A stretch of DNA of 64,000 bases from Heterohyrax brucei (taxonomy: Eukaryota; Chordata; Mammalia; Hyracoidea; Procaviidae): positions 55,979,208-56,043,207 of the forward strand of contig CM053143.1 in the NCBI GenBank assembly GCA_028571685.1, in the 5' to 3' direction. A program made the translations under genes and the position numbers. Of the stretch, positions 10,893-22,069 are shown piece by piece. Below the pieces are notes generated by a model. The model worked only from the letters and a program-made list of their open reading frames with translations, did no database searches and was not told the DNA's origin. How positions within the stretch are numbered: the stretch's first letter is position 1; each line of letters begins with the position of its first letter.

Positions 10893-12013
10893 GCACATGT
10901 TAAGAGTTAAATAAGTGGTGGATCCGCCTTTCACCTCCCTAGGCTTCGATCTGTAAGATATTCTGTAAGATGTTCTTGTGCGGAAAGACTCTCCTAACCT
11001 CCTGTTCTCTAAAGCTAAGCTCTAGTAACAAGAGTCAGTAATCTATTTCCAAAAGAATTTGCATCACTTTAACTGCCGATTGTTATTTTGCTGAATGGAT
11101 GTACAAATTTGGAGATAATGTTTCTGAGGAAGCTACCAGAGACCTTCTCCTTCTCTCATTGTTTAAAAATATTAGTTCTAAGGGTCACAAACCATCCTAT
11201 GTTCCCCCAAACACACATTCCGTTAAAGGCGTGTTCATGGGTTTGATGTTCTCTTTCCTTACTACTCCTTGGGGAGAGCGTTTCAGTTGAGTCCCCGAGC
11301 GGCAGGGCAGAACGTCGCTGGCAGGTGACCTCTGGAGGAGGGGAGAAAGGCGGGAGATTGCCAGCTGTCTTAGAAAGGCGGCAGCACTCTTGGACGAATG
11401 CTGCCATCCCCCTTGGCAGAGAAATTTACCAAGTAGTGCTTCATCAACAACTTTCAAAGGCACCACACTGAAGCAGTGTGGGCTGATAATAATGATTAAC
11501 CGAAATGCAGGTTGACTGCCACGTGGAAACAATGGGGAGGAAGAAGTTTGTTTTCAGTCTCGACCAGCTTGTTATTTGCTAAGGTTCGATCGATGACATC
11601 ACCTCTTAGACCGAAGTGAAATACTATTTTAATTTCTCTTCCAAATATGAATCTTTCTGTTTTTTTTTATGTTTGATTTCCTTTTTGTTTCTGGAATTTT
11701 CTTTTTTTTAATGCTAGCCTACCTACTGACTCTTATTTACGCACCACACCATATCCTGGCTTAAGCAACAAAATCTAGAGCATACTGTTTGTTTAAGTTG
11801 TCATGAAAATGTATTTTTATTTTCTTTTGAGGCGGCTGTGATTATTATGGAGACACTGGGCTTTGAGGAAAAAGAACTAATTTGAATCTCAGTTCTTAGA
11901 CTTTCCATCTATTTAAATATGGGGAAGTTCTAAAACTTATTTTATCCTTTGAAAAAGTGATAAAATATTTCTGTCAGCAGTTGAAGAACTTAACCATTTC
12001 CAAGTGCCCCAAA
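10893..12013. other. Unassigned DNA with a GC-richer core
   Basis: No repeat recognised. About 11270-11410 is richer in GC and CpG than its surroundings (gagtccccgagcggcagg, gaacgtcgctgg). Overlapping minus-strand frames of 83 and 111 codons lie there but show no recognisable domain. It could be unique sequence or an unknown old repeat. Confidence 0.4.
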
Positions 12014-12178
12014 GCCAAACAAAAAACCCACTGCCATCAAGTTGATTCTGACTCCTAGCGAACCTGTAGGACAGGGCAGAACTGCTTCACAGAGTTTCCA
12101 AGGAGCACCTGGTAGATTTGAACTGCTAATGTTTTGATTAACAGATGTATCACTTAACCACTATTCTACTATGATTTC
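12014..12178 (-). mobile_element. AfroSINE, short form, antisense
   Basis: Reads from the tail (cactgccatcaagttgattc) through caaggagcacctggtag and the B-box complement gatttgaactgc to a degraded head. Nearly full length. Confidence 0.85.
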
Positions 12179-12399
12179 AAAGTGCCCAGGATTTAGAAGT
12201 TGCCTGTAAATAAGTTTTATTTTTTTTGAAAAAATTAAATTATTTATTTTAAACTGTGAATTTAGCAAAAATTTACTTGTTTTACATGCTCTACATAATA
12301 CTACATTGTGTACGTATAGTAGTGAGCACATGTAACCTAACCCCTTAATAGAGTGAGATGATAGGACCCAGTGAAGAGTTTTCTCAGAGGATTTAGAGA

Positions 12400-12525
12400 G
12401 TAGAGGCAAATACCAAAAGTGGTAGTTCAAATCCACCAGCTGCTTCCTTGGGAACCCTATGAGGCAGTCCTAGCCTGTTCTATGGGGTTGCTGTGGGTCA
12501 GCATCAACTTGACAGCAATGGGTGT
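12400..12525 (+). mobile_element. AfroSINE, 3' part
   Basis: Covers the B box (agttcaaatccacc), tgcttccttgggaaccct and the tail ggtcagcatcaacttgac. The head is degraded or missing. Confidence 0.7.
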
Positions 12526-12535
12526 GTAAGGTGTA

Positions 12536-12602
12536 GGAGCCCTGGTGGCCTAGCGGTTAAAGTCACTGACTGCTAAGTGAAAGGCAAGCATTTTGAAAGC
12601 GT
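12536..12602 (+). mobile_element. AfroSINE head fragment
   Basis: aggagccctggtggcctagc followed by ggttaaagtcactgactgct is a SINE head that stops after the A-box half. It follows another SINE by about 10 bp. Confidence 0.65.
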
Positions 12603-12700
12603 GTGCAGTTCTGTAGGATATTTTGGTTTGTGTTAGCTGTGTGATCCAGTTTCTTGAGAATTAAGCAAAGCAGTAGGCCTTATTTCTCTTGACAGGATGA

Positions 12701-12864
12701 TTTCCTTCCTTCCTTCCTTCCTCCCTCCCTTCTTCCCTCCCTTCTTCCTTCCCTCTCTCCCTTTCTCCCTCTCTCCCTCCCTACCTGCCTGCCTGCCTGC
12801 CTGCCTCCCTCCCTCCCTGCCTGCCTGCCTGCCTGCCTTCCTCCCTCCCTCTCTCTGCCCCCCC
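12701..12864 (+). repeat. Polypyrimidine tract with CCTT, CCCT and CCTG tetranucleotides
   Basis: About 160 bases of almost pure C/T on the plus strand, interrupted by two blocks of repeated CCTG (near 12786-12805 and 12817-12837), ending in oligo-C. Open frames on both strands here are simple-sequence artefacts. Confidence 0.95.
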
Positions 12865-13344
12865 ATCATGTCAAATGGCATTTCTTCCTTCTGGTAATGG
12901 AGACCACTCTGTATTGAGGTGGACACAATCTCTGTTCTAGAAATGGATGGGGAAAATAATCCTGTGCATTTATTTATTTATTCTTACTGCATGAAATTAC
13001 TGAATTAGGTGAAATGTGCGTGTTGATGTATATGTGTCTGGGACAATGAGAAAAGCAAAACAAAACAATCAGAAAAGAGACCGTAATTATTCTTTTTATT
13101 CAAAGATTATGGCTAAGAAAATAATATACAGACAACAAGAGCCATACACGGTAATGTATTCAAAACGAAAAAATAACAAAAATAAGACTGTCTACATCCG
13201 TTGCAGCTTGCTCAGTTCTTGGGTGATCCGGATCTGAGAAATTAATCAGCAAACTCTGTCAGAGAAGCTATATATTGAATGAGCCTTGAAAGAGGAGAGT
13301 GATCTGTGCTGAAAGACCCAAAAAAGATGATGTTACGGGTAGAA
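12865..13344. other. Unassigned AT-rich DNA
   Basis: Nothing recognised; contains a short ttta repeat near 12970. Confidence 0.4.
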
Positions 13345-13546
13345 GGTTCCTAAATTGTGGAACTAGTTTACGCCTGCCAGCTAACCAAAGGTTGGCAGTT
13401 TGAACCCATTCAGCAGAGCCTTGGAAGAAAGGCCTGGTGATCTGCTCCTGTAATAATTATAGTAAAGAAAACTCTATGAGGCAGCTCTAGTCTGCAACAT
13501 ATGGGATCACAGTAAGTTATAACCAACTTGATGGCAGTAGGTTTCC
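13345..13546 (+). mobile_element. AfroSINE, long form
   Basis: Contains gctaaccaaaggttggca, the B box agtttgaaccc, the long-form segment gaaaggcctggtgatctg, and a tail ending cttgatggcagtaggt. Complete but diverged. Confidence 0.85.
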
Positions 13547-14401
13547 AGGTAGAGGACATGGAAAAAAAATTGACAGTGTGGGCACTTAGGAAGGTTTGCT
13601 CTCAGGAAGTTTGGTGGGGAGAGTGGAGAAAAAGAAAAAGAAGTGATGGGACTGGAGAGCTAGAGAAACAACTGTCAGTGGAGGTTCCTGGAAGGTTTGC
13701 TCCAGGCCTAGAGAAGAACACTAAACATGCTGTTTGTGGAGCTCCGCTGAGCTCTTCCCAGAGAACCTCATCTGGGCTCAGCCTCAGGGTAATTACGCTG
13801 AGTGACGCTACCCATCTTCCCAGTGCAAGTGCTAACAGATGCCGGCTTGTTTCCCACTTCAGACCACACAGGGTATCGTGAGTGGTAGTATATTTTCCGG
13901 AAAGGGAGAAAATGAAGTCCAGAAAAGCCCCAGCCTCTTAGTTCAATGGAGTCCCTTAAATGTCGTTAAAGAAGAGTGTGTAACCTTGTATCATTCGTCA
14001 TCTCTTGCACATTCAGCTTATTTTCTTTTTCTGGCAATTAACTTTGCAGTTAGCCCAACATTTCTTTCACCTGTTTGTAATGGAAAGATTTGCTGTAATT
14101 CTATTGCCACTTTAATGACAAAGTTTCCTTTCTCTCAGACTGTCTGCCTTTACGCGAATCTTTTCCGTAGCCAAAGCATGCTATATTTGCCAATCTGTTT
14201 GCGAAACTCATTGCCTTATGTTTGTTTTGTAGAGCTTATTTATTTCCCAGGGAGATTCCTTATTGTTCAGTTCAGCTTTTTTGTTTCTTACCTCCCTTCT
14301 GCTTCCTCTTTCCATCCCTTCTCTTTCCTCCTTCATTCTTTTTTTTTCACTCTGACATTTTAAAATATTAAGCATTGTATTTAGGCTATACTCTCTGGGC
14401 T
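13547..14401. other. Unassigned, probably unique DNA
   Basis: No repeat signature. Contains the longest open frame in the window (174 codons, plus, 13839-14363), which is rich in F, L and S from T-rich DNA, with no domain. I treat it as chance. Confidence 0.4.
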
Positions 14402-14540
14402 GGAAACCTTGGCAGGTAAGTGCTAACCAGAAGATCAGCAGTTCAAATCTGCCAGGTACTCTTTGGAAGCTCTGTGGAGCAGCTCTATTCTGTCTATCGC
14501 ATTGCTATGCATTGGAATTGACTCGGGTTTGGTTTGTGGA
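14402..14540 (+). mobile_element. AfroSINE, short form
   Basis: gaaaccttggcaggtaagtg head, B box gttcaaatctgc, ctctttggaagctctg, and tail ttggaattgactcgg. Part of the A-box region is missing. Confidence 0.8.
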
Positions 14541-14589
14541 TTTTGGTCTGGGCTGGGTGTGGCTCTGGAGGGGAGAACGCTGGCTCTGG

Positions 14590-16600
14590 GTTTGTCAACA
14601 TACTTGTACAACTATTTCAGTTCTCAGCACTCCAGGTTGTGTCGTTTACTGTCACAGGTTGTTAGAGAGTATTTCTTCAATTCTGATAGCTAGCTCTTCA
14701 GTAGTGCTGCCTTTTGAATTATTTGCTCAGCATCCATAGTGAATAAGTATGGGAAAGGATACAACTCTGATGCACACCTTTTCTGATTCTCAACCCTACA
14801 GTATTTCCCTGTTCTGTTCAAAGGGCTGCGTCTTGGTCTAAGTACAGGTTCCTCATGATCACTATTAATGTTCCGGAATTCTCAATCTTTACAGTGTTCT
14901 CTATAATTTGTTTTGTGTTTTCTATGAATTGTTATGATCCGCACAGTCAAAGTCCTTTGCAGAGTCAATAAAACTGAGATAAACATTTTTATGGTACTCT
15001 GTTTTCGGCCAAGATCCATCTGACATCATCAGGGATATCCCTGGTTCCACATCCTCTTCTGAATCTGACCTGGGTTTCTGGCAGTTCCCTGTTGTTGCAT
15101 TCTGCAAATGTTTTTTATTTCCTTCAGCAGAATTTTATTTGCATGTGATATTAATAATATTGTTCAATAATTTCTGAATTCTATCATACTACTTTTCTTT
15201 GGAGTAGGCACAGATATGGATCTCTTCTAGGTGGTTGGCTGGGTGGCTGTCTTCCAAATTTCTTGGCATTGATGAGTGAGCTTCTAGCGTTGCATCCTTC
15301 TGTTGAAACTTCTCAACTGATATTCTACCAACTCTTAGAGCCTTGTTTCTTATCAACGCCTTCAGGGCAGCTGAGACTTCCTGGTCAATATTATTGGTTC
15401 TTGATCATATGCTACCTTCTGAAATGGTTGAATGTCTACCAATTCTTTTTGGTAGTTGACCATATATTCCTTCTATCTTCTTTTGATGCTTTGTGCTTCA
15501 TTCATTTTTTTTTTTTGCCCATAGAATCTTTCAGTATTACATTTCGAGGCTTGGTTTTTTTTTTTTTCTTCTATTCTTCCAGCTTAAGAAATGTAGAGAA
15601 TATTTTTGCCTTTTCATTTTCTAGTTCTAGGTCTTTGCAAAATTCATTATACATTACTTTGTCTTCTTGAGCCACCTTTTGAAATCTTTTGTTCAATTCT
15701 TTTACTTCATCATTTCTTCTATTCATTAGCTACTCTACATTCAACAGCACGTGTCTCCTGATATCCATTTTGGACTTTCTTCCCATCTTTCAATAACTAT
15801 TTGCTTTTTTCATGTGTAATATCCTGGAAGTCATCTCACAGCTTTGTGATCTTCTATCATGAGTGTTCAATGCATCAAATTTTTCTTGAGATAGCATCTA
15901 AATTCAGTTGGGATACACTCCAGGGCATACACTGTCTGTCATGGACTTGTTTTAATTTTCTTCAGTTTCAACTTGAACTTGTGTATGAGCAGTTAACTGA
16001 TGGTCTTCTCTGTAGTTGGTCCCTGGCCTTGTTCTGTCTGATGACATTAAATTTCTTCATTGCCTCTTTCCAGTCACCAAGATTGAATGTTCGATCAATT
16101 TCAAGCTGCAGATGTTGGTAAAAATCTCCAAATTCTGTGTCTTTGGCCGTGGTGGTTGGTGGATAAATTTGAGTAATAGTCACATTAACTGACTTTCCTT
16201 GTAGGCGTATGGGTATTATCCTGTAACTGACAGCTGTTGTACTTCAGGATGGAACTTGAAATGTTCTTTCTGATGATGAATGTGATGTCATTGCTCTTCA
16301 TTTTGTCATTCCTGGCATAGTAGGCTATGTGATTGTCCAACTTCAAATGGCCAATTCCAGTCCCTTTCAGCTCACTAATTGCTAAGACATTGATCTTTAA
16401 GTGTTTCATTTCATTTTTAATGATGTCCAATTTTCCTTAACTTGCACTGCATACTTTCTATGTTATGATTACTAATGCATGTTTACAACTGTCTTCTCAT
16501 TTTGAGTTGTGCCACATCAGCAAATGAAGGTCCTGAAAGCTGAGCTCTATCCACATCACTAAGGTGGACTTAACTTTGTGGAGGCAGCTATTCTCCAGTT
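14590..16600 (-). mobile_element. RTE LINE with endonuclease and partial reverse transcriptase
   Basis: Minus strand, 5' end near 16600. The endonuclease domain is readable at 16430-16185: MDIIKNEMKHLKINVLAISE, LKGTGIGHL, IAYYARNDKM. It continues with YPPTTTAKDTEF and LGDWKEAM (16183-15968). Reverse transcriptase motif A is seen near 14975-14937 as SFIDSAKDFDCADH, where RTE has FIDYAKAFDCVDH. The copy stops inside the reverse transcriptase; the last ~900 bp and the 3' tail are missing, which a 5' truncation cannot explain, so a later deletion is likely. Multiple stops and frame changes; dead. Confidence 0.88.
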
Positions 16601-16613
16601 TTATTTTGAGTAT

Positions 16614-17104
16614 TATCTTAGTCATTCGATTCTACTGTAGCTGAAATACCACAAGTGGATGGTTTAACAAAGAAAAATTTATTTCCTTACAATAAAGTAG
16701 GTTGAAAGTCCAAATCACGGTATTAGCTCCAGGGGTACTCCTTCTCCGTTGGCTCTAGAGTAAGTTCCTTGTCATCAACCTTCCCCTGGATTGGAAACTT
16801 CTGAGGTACAGTGACCCTAAGCCATTTCCAAAGGATTCACTCTGCTCCCAGCACTGCTTCTTAGTGGTATAAGTTCCCTAACTCACAGTTGTTTCCCTTT
16901 GCTTTATCCCCCAAGAGATAGCCTCAAGGCACAATCTAATCTTACAAATTGAGTCTTATCCCACCAACACAGCTGCCATTCATCCTCCATCATTAGTATC
17001 ATTGAGGCAGGATTGACAATCTATAGGAACATTATAGAGTGCCAGGAGCCATGGTCTAGCCAAATTGTGATGTATTTTTAGGGAGACAAGATTCACTCTT
17101 GACA
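16614..17104 (-). mobile_element. Solo LTR, MaLR-like family, antisense
   Basis: Reads tatcttagtcattcgattct at the start (complement of the family 3' end), accacaagtggatggtttaa, tccaggggtactccttc, and ends ggagacaagattcactcttgaca. Near full length (491 bp). Fossil LTR. Confidence 0.78.
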
Positions 17105-17395
17105 AGTGCCTTCCAACCAGAGGGGCTTATTTTCCAGTGCCAGATAAGACAATGTTCTGCTGCTGTTCACAAGGCGTTCACTATGCTTGCCTCCCCTTTT
17201 GTTTTTCAGAAATAGATTACCAAGTCCTTCTTCCCAGTTTCAGTCTGAAATCATTACTGAAAACTGTACACCCTGGGTGTTCAAAATAATGCTGCTGATG
17301 TACATCAAAATATTGGTAGTATACCGTGCAGTATCATAGCAACCACAAACTACTGCATTATGACACAATGATAGATAAATGATGGAGAATCTGTT
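17105..17395 (-). mobile_element. Diverged SINE-like repeat, antisense
   Basis: Blocks such as caatgttctgctgctgttca, cagaaatagattaccaagtc and cttcttcccagtttcagtct resemble the middle of the tRNA-Gly-headed SINE family in reverse. The ends are not defined, so the assignment is tentative. Confidence 0.45.
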
Positions 17396-17436
17396 GTAAG
17401 TAGGACATTACCTGAATATGAAAATATTTGATGTTA

Positions 17437-17776
17437 CCAGGTGGTATCTGAGAGCAGTGATTGTGTTGGGGTTCTTGTCTTCCACACAGAAGATCCAGGT
17501 TTGATTCCTGGCTACTACAAGTATAGCCACCACCTGTCCATTGGTATTGACTTACAAGTTGGTATGATGCTAAACAGGTTTCAGTGAAGCTTACAGACTA
17601 AGATGGGGTAGAGAGAAAGTAGTGGCGATAGACTTCTGAAAACAGCCATTAAAACCTTAGGCATGACAACGGCCTGGTCTGCAAATAGTCCTGGGGATGG
17701 CTCAGGACCAGGCAGCTGTTCTTTTGTACATGAGTTTGCCATGAGTTGGGGCTGATTCTACAGTACCTAAAAACAG
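17437..17776 (+). mobile_element. tRNA-Gly-headed AfroSINE, near full length
   Basis: The head (gttcttgtcttccacaca..) and B box (aggtttgattcctgg) follow tRNA-Gly(GCC) order. Then come the body (gatgctaaacaggtttcag, aagcttacagactaag, gacttctgaaaacagcc) and the RTE-derived end (ggatggctcaggaccagg, catgagtttgccatgagttg). About 340 bp. This is the reference copy for the pieces at 27040, 45893 and 59330. Confidence 0.85.
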
Positions 17777-18425
17777 GGTGCTATTTAGAAAACATCTCAC
17801 TGCATTAAGTGTAGCTGTTACATAGCTGGTCTGTTTTTGAGAAGAGAAACATACCGAACATATCAAAAATGCAAGCACTGATGGCAAATGATGAAGACAA
17901 ATAGGTAAGAATTAATTATAGAAACTTTGTGAAAAATAAGAGTTCTAGAAGGCCTAAATTAGAATTTATGACCGAGAGGAAAACATTAGGTACTGATGAA
18001 GAAAAAAACCCAAACAGTAACATAGGAGAGCCAGGTTATATTCTAAAACTAAAATTACTTATTAGTGCAAGCTGGCTATAATATAAAAATAAGCAGCTTC
18101 TGTTCAGCCTTATGAAACCAAAGTATTAATGGCTAAGCCAGCTGGAGAATCATTTGGAGAGTGTGTAAGCTGTAGCTAGGGATGAAAGAGATTACAATGG
18201 AGACACAGGAAAACTCTGTTTCATTTCCTAGGTATTTATTGGCAAAAATCTTTAGGACATTTTTGATTCTTAACTGTCTTTTGAAAGAACTCAGTTGAAT
18301 GCTCCTAGAATAAATAGTGAAAAAATCTTAGAATGGTTTAGATTTCCTCTCCTAACAAGATGCTGGTAAATAAGATCAGATGATGCCAGTTTGCCTATTC
18401 AAGGACTTCGAAGGAACTCTAGGAT
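17777..18425. other. Unassigned DNA
   Basis: Nothing recognised. Confidence 0.4.
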
Positions 18426-18535
18426 GTACATTCATTTTTCACTTAATCACTAGTTTTTGAGCATCAGTGTATGCCAAGCACTGCTGTAGATGGTAGGATA
18501 CAGCAGTGAGCACAACAGTGTCTTCTCTCAGGGAA
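18426..18535 (+). mobile_element. Ancient L2-class remnant
   Basis: tttgagcatcagtgtatgcc, aagcactgctgtag and ggatacagcagtgagcacaa follow the mammal-wide 'gagcacctactatgtgccaggcactg...ggatacagcagtgaac' repeat. Short and diverged. Confidence 0.6.
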
Positions 18536-18623
18536 GTTGCCTTGCAACAGAGCCACAGCTATATAAACAAATAGCTCAACAAATCAATGTATATCACGTT
18601 ATATAGTGACATATGCTATAGCA

Positions 18624-18646
18624 AAAAAAAAAAAAAAAAAAAGAAA
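18624..18646 (+). repeat. Poly-A tract
   Basis: About 20 A residues, followed by an A/G-rich stretch, next to the L2-class remnant region; not assignable to a retrocopy. Confidence 0.8.
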
Positions 18647-18681
18647 AAGAAGGGAGAGGGGAGTATGGAATATAGGGCAAG

Positions 18682-18971
18682 TATCATGGAGTGATCTGTG
18701 TCCCCCCGAAAATGCGTGTAACCTATTTGGCTGGGCCAGAATTCCCAGTATTTTATGAATTTTGTATGCTATGCATCCTAATCTCTACCTGTAGCTAATA
18801 GATGGATGGTTATGTTATAAAAGGATTAGGGTGGGACTGCAGCACCCTTGCTAAGGGAATTTTCCTGGAGTGTGGCTTGTACCACCTTTTATCCTTTCAT
18901 CCTATGGAAAACAAAAAGAGAAGGAAGCAAGCAGAGACTTGGGAACCTTGTACTGTCGAGAAAGCAGCACC
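18682..18971 (+). mobile_element. MaLR-like LTR, 5' half, joined to an L1
   Basis: Starts tatcatggagtgatctgtgt and follows the family to gagaaagcagcacc, where the sequence switches to an L1 3' UTR. The other half of the LTR is not found after the L1. Fossil, broken. Confidence 0.75.
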
Positions 18972-19797
18972 AGAACAACAAAGACATGAGGTAAAACGAT
19001 TCCAGGAGACGGAAGGACCTATGTGAATGGGTGACTGTATGAACCTGTGACCAGAAGAACCAGATGGTGCCCAGCCACCACCTATGACAGCCGTGACAGG
19101 GCACACAATGTTGCATCCCAGTGACAACACAAGAAAAAGAGGGGTGTACCTCAAGAACTCCACGAAAAGACCATAACTGATAGTCTGGCTGCCTGGGGGT
19201 TCCCCTGGGAGCATGGCACCTAGACCTCCTGCTGCCCCTGACCAGAAAACATTATTGAAGTCAACTCTTCAGACAGGAATGGATTGGACTCGGGACATAA
19301 TGTGACCGTACGGTGTACGCACTTTATAGTTCTATGCATCTCCAGGTGTGCTCAGTGGATCTGACGTGACTTGAGTCTTCCATGACTGCAGCACAGAGAG
19401 ACAGTAAGAGGGGAGAAGCAAAAGACAATGTCAAGAGCTTAAGTATGGATGGGTGTTGTGCTAGCAGATCCTGTAGCATTGTCTCATGTTTAAGCTGCTG
19501 CCGTTTTGAGTTTCCTGTGCGTTGCAGCTAAATCTAATCTTACCTGAAACAAGTGGAAATAAATAGGTCACTTGATTGAAAACTATGCATCTATAGGATA
19601 TCATCCTGCTGACCTCTGGCTGGAGGAAGGAGAGTGGGTGGAGAGGAGGGGAAAGGAGGCTGTTGGGAGGATGAGACATGTATGGAACACAGAGGAAGTA
19701 AGTGCTGTCACCGGACAGGGAGAGCAGGGAAGCTGCATGTAGGTGGGCATGTAAATTTATATGGAAATGTACATTTTCACTCAGTCATAAAAAAAAA
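18972..19797 (+). mobile_element. L1 3' UTR only, with a 241-bp insert
   Basis: Starts aacaacaaagacatgagg and runs to cactcagtcataaaaaaaaa. Blocks match the L1 at 36198-38180: gtgaatgggtgactgtat, gaccagaagaaccagatgg, cctgaccagaaaacatta, tttatagttctatgcatct. It has no ORF2 sequence. The A-tail is at 19789-19797. It is interrupted at 19342-19582 by foreign sequence flanked by a 10-bp duplication (ctatgcatct). Confidence 0.85.
19342..19582 (+). mobile_element. A-tailed insert of unknown origin inside L1
   Basis: A 241-bp insert between two copies of ctatgcatct (19332-19341 and 19583-19592). It ends ggaaataaataggtcacttg followed by attgaaaa: a polyadenylation-like signal ~18 bases before a short A run. 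Its later part (gtttaagctgctgccg, gttgcagctaaatc) vaguely resembles a MaLR LTR end. The uninterrupted site is seen in the L1 at 37940. L1-driven insertion of a short transcript is the likely explanation. Confidence 0.7.
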
Positions 19798-20178
19798 GTT
19801 GTCAGTGATAAACTGTAGAACTTTCTCTTTTTTTTTAATCTAAATTGAATTTGGTCTCTTCAGTGAAATCCTAAAATATTCAAACTATACTAATGGTTTT
19901 TGTAAAATTAAAAAAACCCACAATACTGGTAAATTATAGAATTTTAGTACAAGTTACAAAGAATCATAATATAAAGCATTCTCAGAAGAGTGGATACTGA
20001 GTCGTGAGTCATGACCCCAGAAAAGTCCAGAACTGCTCATTGTTGGCTGTCTTCCAACCTACCCTTCCTAGTGACTGGAAGTTTTTAACTGTACCCAGTT
20101 CAATTCCAGTGTGGTAATTCTTATGATCTGGACTGTGTGTGAATAGGTCTCTCTTAGATCTATAACCAGCACATTTAT
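19798..20178. other. Unassigned AT-rich DNA
   Basis: Nothing recognised. Confidence 0.4.
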
Positions 20179-20291
20179 GCCAAGTGCTGTCGAGTCGGAT
20201 CCAACTCATAGTGACCCTAAGGGCCAGAGTAGAACTGACTCCCAGAGTATTTAAGGAGTGCCTGGTGGATTTGAACTGCTGACCTTGTAGG
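20179..20291 (-). mobile_element. AfroSINE, 3' part, antisense, 'aagtgc' tail variant
   Basis: gccaagtgctgtcgagtcgg opens the antisense copy, then ccaactcatagtgaccctaa, gtgcctggtggatttgaact. The tail variant ends in ..ggcacttggc rather than ..ggcagtggg; the same variant occurs in the tail-only inserts at 23983, 25170, 37714 and 54793. Confidence 0.82.
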
Positions 20292-21469
20292 TGTTTATTT
20301 TTCCTGTTTCTAAGAAAATCTCATCTAATTTGCTCTATTCAACTACCTCTCAACTTTTGAGTATAATAATTAAAGTAAGGTTGTTAAAAATTCTAGATTT
20401 CCTTTAAATCATTTATATATACCTTCTTTAAGATTTAAAGGTGTCAAATTAACAATAATATATTAAGTGAAATTATTTCTGTATTTGAAAAAGACTAAGT
20501 GAATGTTGTAGGGGAAAAAGGGAAGAAGAATAGATTTTGATGGCTGTTATTGGATTATTTCTAAACAAATCAGGAAGGCATATAAATGTTGAATAATCTG
20601 TTTCAATGGTTTTTAATCCATATATCCAGATCACAGGGCTTGATGTATTTTAATAACCAATAAGGTTCACATGCTTACTTTTAGTAACCATTTACAGTTA
20701 CTTCTATAATATTACTTAAAATCCAATAATTAAAAATCTAAATAAAGTGTACAATTACAATTGCACTACAGATATACCCATTTCTCTCTGGAAGCTGGAG
20801 GTTGCAATTTTTCTATTAAATGGTACAGAAGATTTGAGCTAGAAGGGATGAAAGTCTCATTACTGTTAAATTACTATAAATATAACTGATAACTGTAATT
20901 ACAAGGTGAATGACGGGTAATAAAAATGTAAACATAGGACAATTTCTGCTCTTAAATTAGTGTCAGAAATGTCTTTTGGACCTAATATCTAAAACTGTAT
21001 TAACCAGTGTTCTAACAAAAATCTTATTATTCTGTCTGCTGTGCATCCCCACTCACAAATTATTGACCTACTCAAAGGGACCAAGACAAATTATACCATA
21101 TAGTACAGTAAGAAGCATTAAACATTTTTTTGATTACAAAATTGGCTATGAAATTCACAGCACTAAATAGGAAATGTATTCCATTTAAGGGATTTATTTT
21201 ATATTATACCACAACATTATGTTATTTAAAGTTAAGTTGAAATTATTAAAGCCCAAAGGTGCTCAATAAATTAGAGGTGTACTAACAAGGAAGTGAGCCT
21301 TGAAAAATCTTTTGAGAAATATTAGAATATCATAATTTTTTGCATCTATGTATATATATACACACATATAAGAATTTATATATATTTGCATAAAATAAAC
21401 CTATTACAAATGCATAAACTTAATCCTAAATTAGTACTCAAGTAGAAAGATGGAAGACTTTTAGAGATT
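20292..21469. other. Unassigned AT-rich DNA
   Basis: No repeat or gene recognised. Contains TA/CA-rich simple sequence near 21347-21385. Confidence 0.4.
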
Positions 21470-21640
21470 GTTATTTTTAGTTGATGTTGAGTCTGTTCTG
21501 ACTAATGATGACCCTGTGTTATTGAGTAGAACTCTTCCATAGAATTTTATTAATCTTAAAGGAAAGAGATTATTAAGCCTTTTGTTTTGTGATATCACTG
21601 TGTGGGTTTGAACTGCCAACCTTTAGATTAGCTGTAAAAT
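21470..21640 (-). mobile_element. Old AfroSINE, antisense
   Basis: gttgatgttgagtctgttct, atgatgaccctgtgtt and gtttgaactgccaaccttta mark tail, middle and B box. An internal AT-rich stretch separates them; strongly diverged. Confidence 0.65.
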
Positions 21641-21790
21641 AACCTGTTGCCAGTGAGCTGATTCTGACTCACAGTAACCCTACCGGACAGAGCAAAATTG
21701 CCCCATAAAATCCCAGTGAGTGGTTGGTGGATTCTAGGTGTTAATCTTTTAGTTAGGAGCCAGGCTTTTAGCCACTGCATTACTTAGCAG
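21641..21790 (-). mobile_element. AfroSINE, antisense
   Basis: aacctgttgccagtgagctg, ctgactcacagtaaccctac, aaattgccccataaaatccc and a degraded head ending ccactgcattacttagcag. It abuts the preceding SINE end to end. Confidence 0.78.
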
Positions 21791-22069
21791 TCTAGCAAAA
21801 ATAATTTGCCACCTAGGAAGCTACCATTTGGAGGCAAAAGGGGGAAAAGATGCTTTGTCTCCAGCTCTGCAAAATTTAAAGAAACTCTGGTAATATAATA
21901 TTTAGACAGATTGTTATTTTTAACCAGTTGCAAAGTTGGTAGAAGACATTATACAATAGAACATCTCTAACCCTTAATGATTACAAATACCTCTGTATGG
22001 TTCTTTAGTCATTTAATGGCTTAGATCATGTGCTGGGAAGATCTGGCTGAAGAATAGACTTTCATACGT

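Noticed and set aside
12633-12926. Arg/Gly/Lys-rich and Pro/Leu/Ser-rich frames over the pyrimidine tract
   Set aside because: Simple-sequence translation on both strands.
13839-14363. Longest open frame in the window, 174 codons, plus strand
   Set aside because: Rich in F, L and S from T-rich DNA, no domain, no splice or promoter context; best explained as chance.
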